Part shown: positions 60,280 to 64,000 of the stretch, one piece after another | Layout of the letters: each line of letters opens with the position of its first letter | Numbering within the stretch: the first letter of the stretch is position 1 | Assembly (NCBI RefSeq): GCF_000517125.1 | Contig: NZ_KI912155.1 | Coordinates: 497,707-561,706 of the forward strand | Length of the DNA: 64,000 nt | From: Arthrobacter sp. MA-N2 | Lineage (GTDB): Bacteria; Actinomycetota; Actinomycetes; Actinomycetales; Micrococcaceae | Reading direction: 5' to 3' | Notes under the pieces: generated by a model | Databases searched by the model: none | The model's input: only the letters and a program-made list of their open reading frames with translations | What the model was told of the DNA's origin: nothing | Position numbers and translations under genes: made by a program

Positions 60280-60389
60280 GCAATTAGTGACACCTGCGCC
60301 TTGAAAGGGGCGTCAGCCCCAAAGACCGGCCCCTTCTCGACACCCAGAATCGAGGGGGGCCACTTTGCGCGGTCTGGACGCCCTGAAAT

Positions 60390-61280
60390 CTACTCCCGCC
60401 GTGCCCGTGTCAGCTCAGCCCGGGCAAACAGTTCGTCGTCGGAGGGGTAGGCCACTTCCTCAAGGACCAAGGGGTGCGGCGCGGCCAACACCGATTTGGC
60501 GTCCCTGACCCCTGCGAGCAAGCGCTGGTGCAGCCACTCCGGCTCTTCCAGGCTCTCCCCCACACGCAATGCCGAGCCGACCAAGGCCCGCACCATGTTG
60601 TGGCAAAAGGCGTCGGCCTGCACGTTGGCAACCAGCACTCCGTCCCGACCACGGACGAACTCAAGCCGCTGAAGTTCGCGGATGGTGGTGGCTCCCTCAC
60701 GGGGTTTGCAGTACGCACGGAAGTCCTGCAGGCCCAGCAGCGCCGCGGCGCCCGAATTCATCGCACCTTCGTCCAGCACAGCCTTATGCCACAGAGTCAG
60801 CCTGCGCAGCACCGGGTCCCAGCGTTCCGGGCCGTCGGCAATCCGGTAACTGTAACGGCGCCACAACGCTGAGAAGCGAGCGTCAAAACCATCAGGCGCC
60901 AGCCCGACGTCGTGCACTTCAATGGCGCCCGTCTCATCATGCAGGACCCGGCTCAAGGCGCCCCGTAGTCTCCTCAGCAGCGCGGCGGCGGGGTCAATCT
61001 CGTGGCCCCGCGGCAGTGCGTCCCATTCGGCACCGGTCAAGTCAATGTGCACCACTTGTCCGCGTGCATGGACGCCGGCGTCGGTACGGCCGGCCACGGT
61101 GACCCGCACCAGGCGCCTCACAATCAATGCGAGGGCCTCTTCCAATGAACCCTGCACGGTGCGGAGACCAGGTTGCACGGCCCACCCGTTGAAAGGGCCG
61201 CCGTCGTACGAAAGATCCATCCGGACACGCAAAAACCCGCCGCCCCCCAAAACGGGGGCAGCGGGTTTTCGTTCGTTCAT
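60390..61280 (-). CDS. truA: tRNA pseudouridine(38-40) synthase
   Basis: Converts U38-40 of the tRNA anticodon arm to pseudouridine. The 296-residue reading has the family start RMDLSYDGGPFNGWAVQ, the catalytic Asp in VAGRTDAGVHARGQVVH, and a C-terminal DAFCHNMVRALVGSALRVG. The first 16 codons coincide with an intrinsic terminator of the preceding rplQ transcript. The true start may be the TTG at 61232 or the ATG at 61220, both closer to the family's usual N-terminus. In most actinobacteria rplM follows; here the Tad locus intervenes. Confidence 0.92.
   Translation of the reverse strand: MNERKPAAPVLGGGGFLRVRMDLSYDGGPFNGWAVQPGLRTVQGSLEEALALIVRRLVRVTVAGRTDAGVHARGQVVHIDLTGAEWDALPRGHEIDPAAALLRRLRGALSRVLHDETGAIEVHDVGLAPDGFDARFSALWRRYSYRIADGPERWDPVLRRLTLWHKAVLDEGAMNSGAAALLGLQDFRAYCKPREGATTIRELQRLEFVRGRDGVLVANVQADAFCHNMVRALVGSALRVGESLEEPEWLHQRLLAGVRDAKSVLAAPHPLVLEEVAYPSDDELFARAELTRARRE
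61232..61269 (-). terminator. Intrinsic terminator of rplQ, inside the annotated truA start
   Basis: Read on the minus strand: a 16-bp stem AAAACCCGC..GCGGGTTTT with one mismatch, a six-base loop and a run of six T. It lies 43 bases after the rplQ stop, a textbook intrinsic terminator, while also being in frame within truA as annotated from 61280. Confidence 0.88.
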
Positions 61281-61312
61281 AGACTTAAGTCTACTGCGAA
61301 GAATTCAGTGAA

Positions 61313-61882
61313 TTATTTCGTTTCCTCAGCGGCCGGAGCCTCTTCGGTTTCAGCAGCTTCAGCTTCAGGAGCCTCAGTCTCGACGGCTTCAGTCTCCGGG
61401 GCTTCAGCCTCAACGACCTCTTCCTCGGCAACCGGAGCGGCTTCTTCGGCAGCCGGAGCAGCCTTTTCAGCGTCCCTCTTGGCAGCGGCAGTCGCCTCGG
61501 CAACTACAGCCTGCTTCGGGGAAACCGGCTCAAGAACCAGTTCGATGACAGCCATGGGAGCGTTGTCGCCCTTGCGGTTGCCGATCTTGGTGATGCGGGT
61601 GTAGCCACCATCGCGGTTGGCAACGGCGCCGGCGATGTCGGTGAACAGCTCATGGACAACGCCCTTGTTGCTGATCAGGCCGAGCACACGACGGCGGGAG
61701 GACAGGTCGCCGCGCTTGGCGAACGTCACGAGACGCTCTGCGTACGGCTTCAGGCGCTTGGCCTTGGTGACCGTGGTGGTGATGCGCTTGTGCTCGAACA
61801 GCGCTGCTGCCAGGTTCGCGAGCATCAGGCGCTCGTGAGCCGGACCGCCTCCGAGGCGCGGACCCTTAGTGGGGGTAGGCAT
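61313..61882 (-). CDS. rplQ: Ribosomal protein bL17
   Basis: A 189-residue protein. The conserved bL17 domain (1-120) has [28 protein letters not shown] in pieces, [20 protein letters not shown] and [22 protein letters not shown]. The last 60 residues form an Ala/Glu/Pro-rich acidic tail ([18 protein letters not shown]...), an extension common in actinobacteria and absent from the short bL17. It follows rpoA by 66 bases and ends in an intrinsic terminator. Confidence 0.97.
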   Translation of the reverse strand: MPTPTKGPRLGGGPAHERLMLANLAAALFEHKRITTTVTKAKRLKPYAERLVTFAKRGDLSSRRRVLGLISNKGVVHELFTDIAGAVANRDGGYTRITKIGNRKGDNAPMAVIELVLEPVSPKQAVVAEATAAAKRDAEKAAPAAEEAAPVAEEEVVEAEAPETEAVETEAPEAEAAETEEAPAAEETK

Positions 61883-61948
61883 AGTAATTTCTCCTGTAAT
61901 GAAGGCCGTCAGGGTCCGAACGTGGACTCGAAGGCCAAGATCTGCTTG

Positions 61949-62959
61949 TTAGAGCTCGTCGTCGCTGAACGCGGCGTCGTCCTCTTCGATGGCTGCGGCA
62001 CGGGCTGCGAGGTCGAAACCGGGAGGCGAGTCCTTGAGGGACAGTCCCAGTTCAACCAGCTTTGCCTTGACCTCATCGATGGACTTCGCACCGAAGTTAC
62101 GGATGTCCATCAGGTCAGCCTCGGAGCGGGCAACGAGTTCACCCACGGTGTGGATGCCCTCACGCTTGAGGCAGTTGTAGGAACGGACTGTGAGGTCCAG
62201 ATCCTCGATCGGCAGTGCCATGTCAGCTGCCAGGGCAGCGTCCGTCGGCGACGGGCCAATCTCGATACCTTCAGCTGCGGTGTTCAGCTCACGGGCAAGA
62301 CCGAACAGCTCCACCAGCGTGGTGCCTGCCGAGGCAACGGCGTCGCGCGGGGCGATAGCCTGCTTGGTCTCGACGTCGACAATGAGCTTGTCGAAGTCAG
62401 TGCGCTGCTCAACACGGGTAGCTTCCACGCGGAAGGTAACCTTCAAGACCGGCGAGTAGATCGAGTCGACCGGAATACGGCCGATCTCGGAGTCGCCGGA
62501 CTTGTTCTGAGCTGCCGAAACGTAGCCGCGGCCGCGTTCGATGGTCAGTTCGAGCTCGAACTTGCCCTTCGAGTTCAGCGTGGCAATGTGCAGATCCGGG
62601 TTGTGGAATTCGACGCCGGCCGGCGGGGCAATGTCCGCGGCCGTGACGACTCCGGGGCCCTGCTTACGCAGGTATGCAACAACCGGCTCATCGTGCTCGG
62701 AGGACACGGAGAGGTTCTTGATGTTCAGGATGATCTCAGTGACATCTTCCTTGACACCCGGAACCGTGGTGAACTCGTGCAGCACGCCATCGATCCGGAT
62801 GCTGGTTACAGCGGCACCGGGGATGGAGGAGAGCAGGGTACGGCGGAGGGAGTTTCCGAGGGTGTAACCGAAGCCCGGTTCCAGCGGTTCAATGATGAAA
62901 CGCGAGCGGTTCTCGGAGACTACTTCTTCAGACAGAGTGGGGCGCTGTGCAATAAGCAC
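61949..62959 (-). CDS. rpoA: RNA polymerase alpha subunit
   Basis: A 336-residue alpha subunit. The N-terminal dimerisation domain has [31 protein letters not shown] in pieces. After a linker, the C-terminal domain that contacts UP elements and activators has [22 protein letters not shown] and [16 protein letters not shown]. An acidic tail ends the protein. It lies between rpsK and rplQ in the usual ribosomal block, with a long stem-loop in the rpsK-rpoA spacer. Confidence 0.98.
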   Translation of the reverse strand: MLIAQRPTLSEEVVSENRSRFIIEPLEPGFGYTLGNSLRRTLLSSIPGAAVTSIRIDGVLHEFTTVPGVKEDVTEIILNIKNLSVSSEHDEPVVAYLRKQGPGVVTAADIAPPAGVEFHNPDLHIATLNSKGKFELELTIERGRGYVSAAQNKSGDSEIGRIPVDSIYSPVLKVTFRVEATRVEQRTDFDKLIVDVETKQAIAPRDAVASAGTTLVELFGLARELNTAAEGIEIGPSPTDAALAADMALPIEDLDLTVRSYNCLKREGIHTVGELVARSEADLMDIRNFGAKSIDEVKAKLVELGLSLKDSPPGFDLAARAAAIEEDDAAFSDDEL

Positions 62960-63026
62960 TTAGGTTTCCTTTCGGCGAGCATCCGCTATATGACGCAACA
63001 CAGGTGGTGGAAATCGGCTTGGTTCC

Positions 63027-63091
63027 GGCTTTGCCGGCCGGGCGTTGCGGAACAGTCAGACTGTTCCGCAACGGACCCGGCCGGCAAAGCC
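63027..63091 (-). other. Long stem-loop between rpsK and rpoA
   Basis: About 29 paired bases in two near-perfect blocks (GGCTTTGCCGGCCGG and CGTTGCGGAACAGTC with their complements), separated by a one-to-three-base internal loop, arms 63027-63055 and 63063-63091. It lies 10 bases past the rpsK stop. It could be a partial terminator, a processing site or an mRNA stabiliser. Confidence 0.8.
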
Positions 63092-63101
63092 AAGAAGCCA
63101 A

Positions 63102-63503
63102 TTAGACGCGGCGGCGCTTCGGCGGGCGGCAACCGTTGTGGGCGCTGGGGGTGACGTCCTGGATGGAGCCGACCTCGAGGCCAGCGGCCTGCAGCGAACG
63201 GATTGCGGTCTCGCGTCCGGATCCCGGTCCCTTGACGAAAACGTCAACCTTGCGCAGCCCGTGCTCCTGGGCGCGCTTTGCAGCTGCCTCGGCAGCCATC
63301 TGGGCAGCGAACGGGGTGGACTTACGGGAGCCCTTGAATCCAACCTCACCGGCAGAAGCCCAGGAGATGACAGCACCGTTCGGGTCCGTGATGGAGACGA
63401 TGGTGTTGTTAAAAGTGCTCTTGATGTGCGCCTGGCCAAGCGCGATGTTCTTCTTGTCCTTCTTACGCGGCTTGCGAACCGCGCCACGAGTCTTCGGGGG
63501 CAT
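63102..63503 (-). CDS. rpsK: Ribosomal protein uS11
   Basis: A 133-residue small-subunit platform protein. It has [53 protein letters not shown] and the C-terminal [14 protein letters not shown]. It follows rpsM after a 99-base spacer that contains an AAGCGC/GCGCTT hairpin. The ATG at 63503 has AGGAGA upstream. Confidence 0.98.
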   Translation of the reverse strand: MPPKTRGAVRKPRKKDKKNIALGQAHIKSTFNNTIVSITDPNGAVISWASAGEVGFKGSRKSTPFAAQMAAEAAAKRAQEHGLRKVDVFVKGPGSGRETAIRSLQAAGLEVGSIQDVTPSAHNGCRPPKRRRV

Positions 63504-63602
63504 TATTTCTCCTACAGAAAGTTATTCGGGTGACCGTGCTATTGGGCCCACACTTGCGGGGTTCCCTGGAAGCGCGAAGCGCTTTTAGGGGGCAAGTGGG
63601 GA

Positions 63603-63980
63603 CTAGCGGCCGGCCTTCTTCTTGCCGGCGACGGTACGCTTCGGACCCTTGCGGGTACGGGCGTTGGTCTTCGTACGCTGACCGCGTACGGGCAGGCCCT
63701 TGCGGTGACGCAGGCCTTCGTAGCTGCCGATTTCAACCTTGCGGCGGATATCTGCTGCTACTTCGCGGCGAAGGTCACCCTCAACCTTGTAGTTGCCTTC
63801 AATGTAGTCACGCAGCTGAACCAGCTCGGCGTCAGTCAGGTCCTTGACGCGAACGTCAGCGCTGATGCCGGTGGCAGCGAGGGTTTCGTGTGCACGGGTC
63901 TTGCCCACGCCGTAGATGTAAGTAAGCGCAATTTCCAACCGCTTTTCGCGGGGAATGTCTACGCCAGCGAGACGAGCCAT
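63603..63980 (-). CDS. rpsM: Ribosomal protein uS13
   Basis: A 125-residue small-subunit head protein. It starts [19 protein letters not shown] and has [34 protein letters not shown], and the basic tail [23 protein letters not shown]. The ATG at 63980 has AAGGAG upstream. It is the first gene of this block in the window; genes further upstream, usually rpmJ and infA, lie outside. Confidence 0.98.
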   Translation of the reverse strand: MARLAGVDIPREKRLEIALTYIYGVGKTRAHETLAATGISADVRVKDLTDAELVQLRDYIEGNYKVEGDLRREVAADIRRKVEIGSYEGLRHRKGLPVRGQRTKTNARTRKGPKRTVAGKKKAGR

Positions 63981-64000
63981 AGTGGCAGTACTCCTTGAAT

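Noticed and set aside
60290..60380. Strong terminator between tadC and truA
   Set aside because: Only short stems (5-8 bp) with no U-tract could be built, so it is mentioned under tadC but not called as a feature.

Overview
The window is chromosomal DNA of a high-GC Gram-positive actinobacterium, most likely an Arthrobacter-type member of the Micrococcaceae. This rests on the gene set (mshA and actinobacterial-type ino1 for mycothiol and inositol, guaB3 beside guaB, treY/treZ/glgX, HrcA/CIRCE-controlled groES-groEL with a His-rich GroEL tail, a THUMP-like methyltransferase) and on many apparently leaderless starts with a TANNNT box 6-8 bases upstream. Species cannot be fixed from the sequence alone. 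I see no tRNA or rRNA gene, no CRISPR array, no insertion sequence and no prophage. No intergenic stretch exceeds 300 bases.

Layout. 1-5.7 kb (minus strand): the N-terminal part of a DUF4011-like helicase, guaA, a DUF3817 membrane protein translationally coupled to SURF1, and an orphan PTS EIIA. 5.8-10.4 kb: glpD, guaB3, guaB. 10.6-15.1 kb: an OafA-type acyltransferase with an SGNH domain, then groEL and groES behind two CIRCE operators. 15.1-20.3 kb: a small membrane protein, a THUMP-like methyltransferase, an AroE-like dehydrogenase, and a probable zinc-starvation pair (COG0523 protein plus cysteine-free ribosomal protein bL36) behind a Zur-like palindrome, then a GCS2-type ligase. 20.4-24.5 kb: a tightly overlapping alr-tsaE-tsaB-rimI-tsaD operon covering alanine racemase, t6A tRNA modification and protein acetylation. 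24.5-31.8 kb: a PfkB kinase, a GNAT acetyltransferase, mshA, fhs, a DUF559 nuclease-like protein and ino1. Three successive spacers here carry the same short repeat family. 31.9-39.4 kb: an aldo/keto reductase and the glgX-treY-treZ set that makes trehalose from glycogen. 39.5-47.2 kb: nnr, acpS and glmS, then divergent coaA, a VanY-like lipoprotein and mscL, then glmM.

47.3-64 kb: a conserved minus-strand ribosomal/housekeeping block (rpsM, rpsK, rpoA, rplQ, truA, rplM, rpsI, glmM) is split by two plus-strand accessory blocks. One is a two-gene glycosyltransferase cassette (GT2-GtrA fusion and a GT39-like polytopic enzyme). The other is a complete monoderm Tad/Flp pilus locus: prepilin peptidase, three Flp pilins, TadE, a Cys-rich TadG-like protein, CpaB, CpaE/TadZ, CpaF/TadA, TadB and TadC. 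The two blocks look richer in A+T by eye than the surrounding genes. A strong stem-loop between pilin 2 and pilin 3 probably sets the ratio of pilin to machinery.

The points most worth follow-up are the zinc-responsive COG0523/bL36 pair with a promoter-overlapping operator, the two insertions into the ribosomal block, the pilin attenuator and the palindromes upstream of the pilins, the GuaB3 protein without a single cysteine, the lysine-less Walker A of the helicase, and the intrinsic terminator lying inside the annotated start of truA.
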